Shown: piece after piece, positions 48,296 to 58,810 of the stretch
Numbering within the stretch: position 1 is the stretch's first letter
How the letters are laid out: each line of letters starts with the position of its first letter
Source of the DNA: Combretum micranthum
Lineage: Eukaryota > Streptophyta > Magnoliopsida > Myrtales > Combretaceae
NCBI GenBank assembly: GCA_024138025.1
Contig: JAMXBD010004353.1
Location: 1 to 64,000, forward strand
Direction: 5' to 3'
DNA: 64,000 nucleotides
Program-made: the position numbers and the translations under genes
Notes under the pieces: model-generated
Seen by the model: only the letters and a program-made list of their open reading frames with translations
What the model was told of the DNA's origin: nothing
The model's database searches: none

Positions 48296-49613
48296 TGTAA
48301 CGCCTTAACATAAAGGCGTTATCAGCCTGCCACGTATCCTTACTAAAATAGACATGCTAAGGCTATAGATTTCTAAAACCACAAATATGTATTTCAAGTA
48401 TCACCAAATACTCACATATAGGGTAACTTTCAAAACTTTTTCATATTAAAATAAATGTCCTCATCTCATCAATCATCTAGACATCAAATCTAAAAAAAAT
48501 AAATCTTTACACATAAAAGTTTTCAAATGAAAACTAACTAAATCAGAATATGTTTTTCATCTCAAATCACTAATAGCTAACTCTTATTGTCAGCAGTATG
48601 GTCATAACCGCTATCGTACTCCCCATCATCAACGAATACATCATAGCCCATTAAGTCATAAATAATAGAATCTTCACCTGTACCTGTGGGAAAAATTAGA
48701 ATTGAGCGAAAATGCCCAATAAGCCAAACTGAAAACACATACACATGATCATGCAAATCACAAAATGATATACCAACTTATAATCTAATGCAAAAAGCAC
48801 AAATTAATTATCTTTACATTAACCTGCAAACAACACAATTTAGGACTATTGATCACTAATCCTAAACCCAGAGTTACTCATGACCCCGATGAAAACCATA
48901 TTATAATAGTATATACATATATAGATGCATTCCATAATTAAGCTGGTAACGACTCCTAATATACCAGAATCATCTCCAAGTACAACTCCACTCGGGACAA
49001 CGACACACAAGGATCATCAAGTTGCTAGCATTAGTATCACCCTCCACCATGGTTTCTCTATACCATGAGTTCTATACTAACCGTAGCCACTCACAACCAA
49101 CAATCGATTCAATTGAAGTCAAATATAAATTAGTTAGATTTAACAACTATTCTTACAAGCATAAACAAATAAGCATGGTAAGGTCATATGTGGATTTGCT
49201 TTCAATCCAAATCTCTTCAACAGTAACTATTAACAGAGTAGGAACCCTAATCTCACAATACTCCGGTTTAATAATATTATATATATATTATATTGAAATC
49301 AATTTCAATTGTAATAACAATATCAAAACCTAACCTAATTCCATAAACCTAATTGAAGATCAACACACCTGTTATCCCGTTTGCACTTCACAGAAATCCT
49401 TTTCACAAATTCTCCAAAGTTCTTAACAATCTCCAAAATTCCCTTCACAACACACGCACGCGTGCACACACAGTCCTCCATGAGCAAAACAACTATGATG
49501 TTCATAACTTTAAATCTATAGATGAAGAACGGATTCATACTTACTTAGATCTCGCAGATCCTGTTCATAATGGAAACCCTAATTCGTTCAATCAATTCTC
49601 TTGTCACCAATAA
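48296..49613 (-). mobile_element. 5' LTR of G, 3' portion
   Basis: Matches 18846-20188 of the 3' LTR. On plus its edge is TGTAACGCCTTAAC. The LTR is cut at 49613 by V; the missing ~0.6 kb (counterpart of 20189-20804) should lie beyond V and the Ogre, outside the window. It carries the acidic 34-codon frame (48577-48681). Confidence 0.88.
48577..48681 (-). other. Acidic short frame in the G LTR after a splice acceptor
   Basis: After CACAG (acceptor, 48686-48684) the minus strand reads, in phase 2, 34 codons from TGEDSIIYDLMGYDVFVDDG through EYDSGYDHTADNKS to TAG (48577-48579). Eight Asp, two Glu and four Tyr give it the same character as the mini-exons of X, W, Z and V, though the sequence does not align. 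In the 3' LTR the same frame is shifted by loss of one base near 19174. No upstream ATG is evident in a spliced leader; coding status unproven. Confidence 0.45.
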
Positions 49614-50508
49614 TGTAAACCCAAGATTTTTTCATACACATAGAAATTGATGAAAGTATAAAAATATAAAATAGAACGATAATATAGGATTCAATCAAGA
49701 CCTTAGAGTTAAACCACAAGTAGAAATGAGTTTGTGTATAATTTCAAAACCCTAAAACAAAATTATCTAGATAGTATTTAAGATTACTAATAAGATTTCA
49801 TAGTCTGTATCGAAAACTCTAGATAAAGAAATAACCTAACTAAGATTTCAAATTTATTGAAAAGTAGATATTCGAATGCTTGTAGTTAGAAAAACGATAA
49901 TTTATGATGATTCGTTAGGATTATGAATACACAATAAAACTATAAATAGATGTACAACTAATAACCTAAACTCCAAATAAATATTTAGATCACACTATTG
50001 TTTTAGTTAGTAAATTCTTAAGCTATTGGAGCCCAAATAAATTGACCTAATAAGCTTAGGAAACCCTAATCGAAGGAGGTAAAATCCTAAAAATAATTAT
50101 CGCGTAAACTTTAAATCCAAAGTTGAACTTAATAACAATTTACAAAATTTGTAGAACTCCATACAAATTTTTGGAGATGAAGCTCTTAAATAATTGTTAT
50201 ATTTGTACCGTTTAACTTATTAAACTATTGTAAAACTAAGATAATTAACTAACTAAATAATATTATATATAATTTACTCAAATTTTCTGTACAAATGGGG
50301 CAATTATGTTGCTAGAATTTCATCAATTTTCACAGCCAAAATACCTCTCAAGTTGGTCCAATAATACCCTCTTAAGTCAACAAAATGTACACACTCACCA
50401 TTCAAAGAGAGACAATTGGATAAGCTAATTAATGCAGCAAACTCACTTTCAGATTCAATAATTCTCGGTGGAGGAATTGAAGTCATTCAGCTGCAATCTT
50501 CCTCTCTC

Positions 50509-50515
50509 TATATAA
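50509..50515 (+). promoter_or_regulatory. TATA-like box of V
   Basis: TATATAA in CTCTATATAAGC, about 180 bp before the GTAAGA donor at 50695. Same layout as 43067/43365 in Y2. Confidence 0.5.
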
Positions 50516-50789
50516 GCAACTACTAAGCTTCTTAATGAACATAAAAACAAGACACTGACTCACAACCAGACATAGATGGAAATTCTCTCAGTTTTATGCT
50601 TCAAATAGCACACAAAACACCCAAACCATTCCAAGAACAACACAACAAACTTCATTAAAACCTTAACTTGAAACTTGGATTAAGGAGAAGCAAGGTAAGA
50701 CAAATCCGTTTTAAGTTGTTTTAAGTATTGGACTCTTATTTAAATAACATTTCTATTAATTTAGGATCGAAACTAACTCTGGATCTAAG

Positions 50790-52202
50790 TGTAGGGTTTT
50801 ATTGATACAAAATTTCGAAAATTTTATTAAAACACAGCGGAAAAAAACGAAAACCTATACCAGTATCCATGTTTCTTGATTAGGTTTGAATAAAAAAAAA
50901 AAAGGTTTCTTGAATATACCTTATATTGATGCTTCAAAACGATTAGCAAATCGGATTTGTAGGAACCGCAGTCTCGTAATCCCCTCTATGGTATCCACAC
51001 GCGAACGATTGTGTGTTAGCACTCAAGAGTAAGAATCCAATTCATGTCGGAATTAGTTTTCTTCTTTTCTCTCTTCTAGGTTTGCAGAATTTCTCTACCA
51101 TCTAATGCGACGTCAAAGAGTCTAACTTAAAAGGCTGTTTATAGATCTATATATAGACATATAGGAAACCTAGAAGATATATAATGAGATATTTATTTAA
51201 TATTTAATAAAATATATTATTTCATTAAATATTATTATCTGTCATAATCATTTATTATTCTTAAACTATTTAAGAATAATAAATATAATAATTCCTATAG
51301 GTTTAAATATAAACCATAATATATTTCATTCGTTCTTTTGTGTGTGACCCTATAGGTACACCTAATGTTGGCAGTAGGTATTAAACACCTTTTAGACCTA
51401 TAAGACATCATTGGTCTCTAGCAAGATGTTATGTCTACCCAAATTAGGTGAATATCAGTAATTTGATTTTTATATGATATATAATTTATGTCATTATCCT
51501 TTTTATCACATGATATCTAGATTGAACATAAGCATGGAGAGTGTCATTCTTATTGTTCAATCTTATCATTTCTCGATTTCCAAGTGATCTGATAATACAA
51601 ATAAAATTGATCATACTATCAATTCATTTGAGCATAGCCATGCATTTCTCAGTCTCACTTATCGAGGGGCCTAAAGATATCTCTCTCATAACGAGAGGGA
51701 CAAATCCCATCTCAATCACTCAACTTCCTCTACATGATAAACATTATGCCCAAACTTAACCTTTATAATTATCCGGTTAAAGACAACGTTTGATTGAGTT
51801 GAAACATAACGTTTCTGATGTTGGAATCTATGGTGATTTCAGGTCTAAGAATACGTTGACATAGTTATTATGAAAATCACTTATGACAATATTCCATATA
51901 GTAATCTCATAGTAGGTCAGTTTAGCACACAGTCATCTAATATGTGCTTATGAGTTTCATTTGTATCACCATACAAATAAACATCTCATGTTTACCAAAT
52001 AAAAAAAAAAACTCATACTACATTTAATTCATTATCATTCCATAATAATGAGCATCTAGGAACATTTAGAATAATAAATTATTCATGGATTTCTATTATA
52101 AAGTAAATATACAAACAATACAAAAGAAATGCCTTTGTTTTTTATATATATAAATATCAAATGAAAATATTCAGTAATTGGCCTAGGGCACAATTACTAA
52201 CA
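50790..52202 (-). mobile_element. Ty1/copia-type solo LTR
   Basis: 1413 bp with perfect CTAAG duplications (50785-50789 and 52203-52207). On the minus strand it starts TGTTAGTAATTGTGCCCTAG and ends with a CCGCTGTGTTTT segment then CCCTACA; both are typical of plant copia LTRs (family recall). No internal region remains. It is nested in V. Confidence 0.85.
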
Positions 52203-53383
52203 CTAAGCTCAAAACGTTCATATCTGCTCCAACAAGGTAAAATTCGAAAACCCTAGTTGTACTTTTCTAAATTCGAAAATTTAAGATCAAATACATGTAG
52301 ATATGTTGTGAGTTAATGTACATATATACATAGAAACACTTAGGAGAAGCTTTAATACAAGTTTGATATGTTTATGTTAAAGGAAAAGTAAGTTTCGAAT
52401 TTAAGAAAATCAGAGAAGATGATGAACAGTTTCAACATTGTCTCTATGCTGGCAGTGTAAACATTGAACGCCGACGGCTTACGTAGGTAGGATGGCGGTG
52501 TTGAGATGGCTTACACTGGAACATAAGCTATGTAAAATTTATATTTACGTAACATGAACGAACGCCGGCTAGTTGGTGTTATACACCGGCAGCGTATAGT
52601 CTGACATACGTGGGAAAGTTGGTGGCTTACAAGCCAGTGCAATCTGATACAAAATAAAATGTAAAACTCAAGAACGCCGGCATCTGGGTTGCAACGCCGG
52701 CAGCGTAGGAGCCGACGTACAAACTTGTTTTCCTTATGTAAAATTTGTATTTCACGGACGGGATATTTATATAATAATTATAAACATATTATATATATAT
52801 ATATTATATATGTTAACATAGAATTTACTAAGTAGAAAAATAAATACAAACACTTAGAACAATAGTACGCTTAATACTTGATAGCTTCTAAAACCCTAAA
52901 ATTATAAGGAAATATTAAATGTTAATAATAACTATAATTATCAAATATTTGTTCTACATAGATAAATAGGTAAGAATGGAAATTGAAATGAACTAATTTA
53001 TGAATAATGTGACTTCTAAAAATGACAAAATAATTGTATGAAGCATATAAAAAGAAACACACCGACACTAAGCAATAATAAATGAATATGAGTTACTATA
53101 ATGAGTCAGGTAGAGAATAATATAAAATTAGTATTAATAACTACAAAAACTTGATAAATATCAATTTTTTGAATACCAGATATATGTATATAAATATCAA
53201 GTAAGACTAAGGCAAGTTACATGAGAATATAGATTAATTGATAATTGTTTTCATAGGACCATTAAAGAATCAAAATAAGTAATAGAAACCAAGCTAAATA
53301 TCAATTTAGAACACTAACACACATATAGGAGTTTAGTTATATATTCTATATTGTATTGATGAATATTTATTTATCTCAATAAG

Positions 53384-53442
53384 TGACTTTGATACCATAG
53401 AGGACCTTCTATCAGATTACTACGACTAGTCACTATGAGCAA
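53384..53442 (+). other. LTR mini-exon in V encoding acidic peptide end
   Basis: Acceptor AG (53382-53383), phase 2 DFDTIEDLLSDYYD, TAG (53427-53429), ATG AGC (53435-53440), GTGAGT donor (53443-53448). Same order and spacing class as in X2, W, X3 and Z, with a different peptide sequence. Confidence 0.6.
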
Positions 53443-54467
53443 GTGAGTAATTCAGTCATATTATACTAGTTGTGCTTGTAATTAGTTGATTATGTAATGC
53501 AAAGATAATAATAAAATGAATGTTTTGATGGAAATGTGCCATGATCTGATTGTATGATTGTTAATCTACCATTACCAAAGTGATAATACAAAGGTATGAT
53601 GATGTGAAGTAGTAAGATGATTATTGTATGTAATGTATGACCACCATGAAATTGAATAAGAATTATGGACTTATTAAAATAACTAGTCATGCATTGAATG
53701 TACTGCATTACTGCATATACAAATGGGTGACAGCCTGCTATGTATTAATATTTTGGTTCTCTGTTAATGCTTGTTTTTCTAAGTGTTAGTTCTTCCAAGG
53801 TTTTTTTGTTCCATCGGTTCTACAGGAACTAAATGGCAACAAAGAATGCTACCCGTAGTATCGATTTGAAATGATTAATACTTAGGGAGTTTTTAAGGAT
53901 TGTAGACACCCATTTTTGCTAAATTAATTAAGGCTTAAAATTAATTAAATTCATTTTCAAAAGCCTTAAGTATTGATGAAATTGGCTAAGTGATCAAGGC
54001 ACAGGCCAAATGGCCTGTTGGTTAAACATATGGACCCAAACACACACTCAAGCTCAAGGACACAGGTTCAAACCCTAGCAAAGGCAAATTTTTGCCTTTT
54101 TTCATTTTTGTCTTTTCATTTTCCTCAAATGTGACTTTTGCTTTACTTTGCATCAGTTTTTAACTGACAAAAACATCATTGATTGTCAAATTGATGATGG
54201 GATTGCAAAGTGGTTACAAAATATGAAAGATTAGTGCAAAAAAACAACCCAAAAGTTACAAAAATTCAATGTATAAGTATTCAATTGCATTCAATTGAGG
54301 AGTTACAAAATTGAGTGGATGAATCTGGCATGGAATATGAAAACAATCATCAATTCATCAGTTTCAAACTTTAATCATGGATTTTCTAATTAAATTCGTG
54401 GAAAAATCAAAGGGCAAAAATCAATTCATTTTTGAAACTGTTCGAAACTGAAATTGAGCTTGCAACC

Positions 54468-54475
54468 TATAAATA
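54468..54475 (+). promoter_or_regulatory. TATA box of Ogre 5' LTR
   Basis: TATAAATA in GCAACCTATAAATAGGAGGT. The surrounding 40 bases are conserved in both minus-strand LTRs, which is stronger than for the flanks. Confidence 0.8.
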
Positions 54476-54987
54476 GGAGGTCCTAGGAGCAAAAGGCACA
54501 AGTCAATTTCAACAAAACACAATCAGAATGAGTGAATTCGAAGATTTCGAAAATTAGGGTTCTTAAGAGAAAATTCGAAATTTGAGAATTTCGAATTGTT
54601 TTTGATTCAATTGGAGTGTTTAAGGAGCTTTAGGAACAAGTTTAAAGTGATCGAGTGTGCTTTAATTTGATCAATTTGTTCAAAATCATCTCTGCAAATT
54701 TTTTATTTTTTTTTTATTTGAACCGCCGGCGACCACCACGTCGAACCGTCGTCCACGGTGGTTCTGAGCGTGAACCACCACCTCCAGAGGACGCGCCCAC
54801 CACCATTGGAGTCGGGCCGACAAGCTTCCAGCCACCGAGGACCACCGGAGCCGCCGGAATCCGCCTCGAAAAGTCGCATCTTCCTCTTCTTCACCCGCCG
54901 GAGCTCCGAGATCCGACCCGAAGATCCGAATCCAACCCGGTCGGTCATCGGTCAACGGTCGTCGGTCATCGGTCAACGGTCAACTCT

Positions 54988-55275
54988 GATCAGACGGTCC
55001 AGATTCAATCAAGCAGATCAGACGGCCCAGATTCAATCAAGCAGATCAGCGGCTCAGATTTGATCAAGCAGATCAGACGGCCCAGATTCAATCAAGCGAT
55101 CAGACGGCCCCGATTTCATCAAGCGATCAGACGGCCCAGATTTCATCAAGCGATCAGACGGCCCAGATTTCATCAAGCGATCAGACGGCCCAGATCGAGT
55201 CAACAAGATCAGACGATCCAGATCGGTCAGCGAGATCGACGCTCCAGATCTCGTCCGCTTCATCCGACGGTCCAG
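54988..55275 (+). repeat. 27-bp minisatellite in Ogre LTR
   Basis: About ten units, best preserved as GATCAGACGGCCCAGATTTC plus ATCAAGC in 55090-55190. Confidence 0.9.
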
Positions 55276-56385
55276 GTTAATCCGCATTATTTTATTAATA
55301 GTTTATTATATAATTAATTTCAGAAAATAATAAAAAATAGCAAAAAATAGTAAAAAATTTATAAAAATTCATAAAAAATTCAGAAAAATACAGAAAAATC
55401 AAAATATTTATTTTTTATATAAATTTTTTTTTTTAATATTTTTGATATTTTTTGAATATTTTTAATGTGTATTTATACACAAATTACCTTAAAAATATAT
55501 TTAATGCATGAAAAATATTTTTAATATATTTAAATTATTCTAGATATGTTGTGAAATTATGTGATGATTTTTTTAAAAAAAAAATAATAATAAAAATAGA
55601 TAAAAATGACAAAATTGGATTTTCCAAAAACAAAATTTTTTAGAAAAAAATAAAATAATAAAAAATGATTTTGGACTTAGAAAAATTATATTTTCATAAA
55701 AAAAAAAATCAATTGATTAGATCATAGGAGCGTCAAAAAATGATTTTTTATAAAAACTTGAAAATTTAATGAACTTAAATTAAGAATAGTTCAAAAAATT
55801 AAAATTGATCAACAAATTAAATTTTTTTTAAAAGAACTACGTTTTGTCTGATCTCGATTAGCGAGTACGTAGGCACCTGCGGGGCGACATAAAAAATAAA
55901 AAAAGTTTTGTTTAAGTAAAAAAAAAAAAGAGATATGTTTGTTGTTATTCATGTTCTAAAAAAATAATAATAAAAGTAAAAATGAAAAAAAATAAAAAAT
56001 AAAATGAATGATTTGACTTGCAAATATTTGTTATGTAAAATATAATTTGTTTTTGAGCATGAAAAGGATAGATTATAATTTAAAATTCCAAAAGTGGTAA
56101 CCATTTGGTTTTAATAGGTTAGCCCCCGAATCCATGATATCTGGTTTTAAAAGTTGTTTTTAAATCAAATTTTCGCAGACTAGTAGCTAAGTTAGGATCA
56201 ACCGACCCATTGATCCTAGCTTTTTATTTTTTCCCGATTTATATCGGGTGGCGACTCTAAAATTTTTTAAAATTTCTTTTAACCCCTAGTCGAGGATTCA
56301 TGTTAAATGGGTTCGGGTTTAATGTGAATCGGGTTAAGAGAAATGAACCAGATAAGATAGTGGAAAAAATCCAGGCTCGACAGCT

Positions 56386-56404
56386 TGGCGACTCCACTGG
56401 GGAC
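56386..56404 (+). promoter_or_regulatory. Ogre primer-binding site (tRNA-Arg type)
   Basis: TGGCGACTCCACTGGGGAC, three bases after the LTR end. Identical to both sites in the non-autonomous element. Confidence 0.88.
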
Positions 56405-56948
56405 TTCAATTTTTTTTTAAAAAAAAGAGAGGGCTAGCCACTTAGGAATTTAAATTTTAAATTTATCCTTGCTCAATTTTTGTGAATATATAATTATTTG
56501 TATATTATTGAATATTTTTTTGTAAATATATACTAACCTTACAAATATGAAAAAAAAAAAAAAAGTTTGTTTTTTTGTTTGCATTTGCATTTGCATTAGC
56601 ATAAATGTGTGCTAGATACGGTCGTACCAGGGCCGTCTTAAGAGCCTAAGCGAGGAGGACGAAGTAAGGTCCGGGGGCTGTGGCTTTCCACCCTCTAGAT
56701 CAAGAAATGTCCTCCCACTCCGGTTTAGTATCACTAAATCGGGGAACCTATAGAACCCTACCAAATCATGCATTCATTAGCATGGGATTTGACCAACTTT
56801 TTCTAAAAATTGAAGTTGAAAAATAAATGTACATATGTAAATACTAAAAAAAATACTTAAAGAAAATTCTAAAAAAAAATAATAAAAAATGTCAAAAAAT
56901 TAAAAAATTTTGTAAATATTAGCTTATACCTTTTAAAAATTTCAGAAA
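56405..56948 (+). other. Ogre leader before ORF1
   Basis: AT-rich untranslated region containing a GC-richer block (about 56600-56770) conserved in the non-autonomous element at 5935-6085 and 13550-13700. This conserved block is a candidate packaging or dimerisation signal (inference). No gene. Confidence 0.7.
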
Positions 56949-58445
56949 ATGATGTCTTCAACCGACAGTAGCGATAGCTTGTGGGCTCGCCTTATTAGAG
57001 AAAATCGAGTGGAACCTTTCAAGGATCCAATGCTCCTACTGGACCGATGGTTTGTCAGTTTTACTCCAGTCCAAAGGTCATTCATTGAAGATAGGTTAGG
57101 CCCAATCCTCAGCCTACCAAAGATCCATGTTCCATTCACCATGTTCCGGGCCCTTACTCATCTATGGGAACCTGAAGAAGCTGTCTTCCGTTTGGTCAGC
57201 ATGTACTTAGCCCAACCATTGAGGAATATACTAGGCTACTCCAAGCACCTCCTACCTCTGAAGGAATCTATATTCCAAATTTCAAGCATAGCCCGGTCCG
57301 TGTTATATCAGATTTTTGGGGATCAAGAGGGGACCAATTATTGAAGCCATCAAAGATTGTAATGAATATTGCATCGCTAACCACACTGATGGACTGGTTT
57401 GGAACTCCTGAATACTTTAAAAGAACCGATCCACTTTCAGTATACCACTTGAAGTTTGGGAAGAAAACCGGGTTAATGCCTTCATAGTAGCTGCTTTTGC
57501 AACTATTCTCTTCCCTAATGGCAATTTGTTCATCCACTTCCGGTCATAGAGCTGGTTTCTCAATATTTAGCTGGCAAATCTATGTTCCGCTCTTCTAGCC
57601 GAACAAGTCCGTAGTCTGAATCACATCAAGTCTAAAGGACAAGGCAAGTTCAAAGCAAGCATGCACTTACTAATGGTTTGGTTTGCTAGCCACATTAAGC
57701 ACTACGGAAAAGACTTGGCTAATGGATCCCTCATCAAGCCTGAAATATGATCTCATCCAATCCTTTGCTGAAAGGGTCCACATGGAAGATGATCATCCTT
57801 TATGGGATATAATTGCCATTCTTGAAGACATGCCACCTGAAGACATGATGTGGCAAGCTCGCTGGTTCAAAATCCCTGCAGCCATCCTAAGTTGCAAGGA
57901 ATACATGGCAGTACCCCTAATTGGACTCACCGGCTGTACTGGTTATTACCCCTCAAGTGTTATCAGACAGTATGGTATGTTGCAAGATATTACTGTCAAG
58001 CCTAATTTGGAGCAAGTCACTCTAGATTATTTGGATCCAACCAAGATACTACCAGCTAAAGAATCCAAGCTAAATCAAATCCGAGCTATATGGGAAAATA
58101 GAGAGGTGAAGCCGGTTTTTGAAGTCGAGCCAGAAAATAAGGAACACAAGAATATAGAGCAACCAGGTGGTATGTGGCTAGCCAAATGAAGAAGAATAAG
58201 GATATTCGATATGAAGCTCCCGATGTCCTTCAACCGCACCATCGGAACCTGACCCTGAAACAATTGCTTACATGGAAGCTGTTTCGGCTCGCCTGGAAGT
58301 ATGTCACCGAGATTTCCAAGAAAGAGAGAGGGAAATGGTGGATCGCCTGCAAAGTGCTGGAAGCAGAATTTCATTTTTAGAGGCTGAGTTGAAGGCAGCT
58401 CAAAAGAAAATTCTAGCCCTGGAAGACAAGATTGTTTGCCCCTAA
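56949..58445 (+). pseudogene. Ogre ORF1 (protein of unknown function), frameshifted
   Basis: Starts ATG 56949 (MMSSTDSSDSLWARLIRENR) and ends TAA 58443-58445. It matches the layout of Ogre ORF1: an N-terminal part to 57344, a middle part whose pieces lie in two frames (57345-57640), a well preserved part 57683-58189 with WDIIAILEDMPPEDMMWQAR and GLTGCTGYYPSSVIRQYG, and a C-terminal coiled-coil-like end (from 58335, EAELKAAQKKILALEDKI). At least three frameshifts and some stops interrupt it. About 500 codons in total. I recall that similar proteins are classed under a DUF in plant databases. Its role in the Ogre cycle is unknown. Confidence 0.82.
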
Positions 58446-58810
58446 GACAAGAAGACTGGTTTAGTTGTTTAGGTTTAGTCCTTAGGAATCAAGGTTCTTT
58501 GAAACCATTAGAAAGTAGTTTTGATTCAGTCACTAGGAAATAAGGTTTCTAAACCATTAGAAGTTTTTGTTATGTTAAACATTATCTTTTAATACAAATT
58601 TTTTTTAAAAAAAAATCATTGGTCAATATCCCCATTTGCATCTGTGTGATAGCATATCTGTATTCTTGCATATGTATATTAATTCATTTATTCTAAAAAA
58701 AAATATTAATAAATGATAAATGTCCAGGTCTAGCAAATTCGAGTTTGAAAACTTGAAAGATAGCGTCCAAGCCGGTTAGGAGCCCTATTGTTACCAGATC
58801 CCGAGCTAAG
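58446..58810 (+). other. Spacer between ORF1 and gag
   Basis: AT-rich, no recognised domain. Contains a short direct duplication (TTAGTCCTTAGGAATCAAGG against CAGTCACTAGGAAATAAGG, about 58475-58545). Confidence 0.6.

Larger units (their letters stand above)
18846..49613 (-). mobile_element. G: Ty3/gypsy chromovirus (Tekay/Del-like), fragmented by nested insertions
   Basis: Minus-strand element. Pieces from right to left: 5' LTR (from 48296, cut at 49613), primer site (48277-48288), gag remnant (48084-47513), RT/RNase H (47512-46386), integrase (33597-32265), chromodomain-side end of pol (21106-20823), polypurine tract, 3' LTR (20804-18846). The HN junction of the integrase C-terminus (32270/21101) and the NV junction of RNase H (46386/33592) continue exactly across the nested blocks. 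Only about 3.5 kb of its own internal sequence remains, because gag-to-RT sequence was deleted. All frames have stops, so the element is dead. Confidence 0.88.
49614..53900 (+). mobile_element. V: long LTR inserted in G 5' LTR, cut by Ogre
   Basis: Starts TGTAAACCCAAG directly after AATAA (49609-49613) inside G LTR sequence. Own segments are 49614-50789 and 52208-53900, the gap being a copia solo LTR. Features: TATATAA (50509-50515), an AG|GTAAGA donor (50695), an acceptor AG (53382-53383), a mini-exon (53384-53442). The Ogre interrupts it at 53901, with AGGAT (53896-53900) as expected duplication. Its 3' terminus is not in the window. Family membership is inferred from architecture, since there is no second copy here. 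Confidence 0.75.
53901..56382 (+). mobile_element. 5' LTR of Ogre
   Basis: 2482 bp from TGTAGACACC to CCAGGCTCGACA. TATA box 54468-54475, GC-rich block about 54720-54985, 27-bp minisatellite 54988-55275, AT-rich R/U5. Homologous over its length to LTRs A and B of the non-autonomous element but visibly more diverged from them than they are from each other. The 220-codon frame at 54655-55317 starts at GTG and is treated as incidental. Confidence 0.95.

Noticed and set aside
54655..55317. 220-codon plus-strand frame in the Ogre LTR, with related frames in LTRs A and B
   Set aside because: It opens at GTG with no ATG, and its length comes from a 27-bp minisatellite (multiple of three) and a GC-rich block. 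Open frames exist on both strands and are shifted in the other LTRs.
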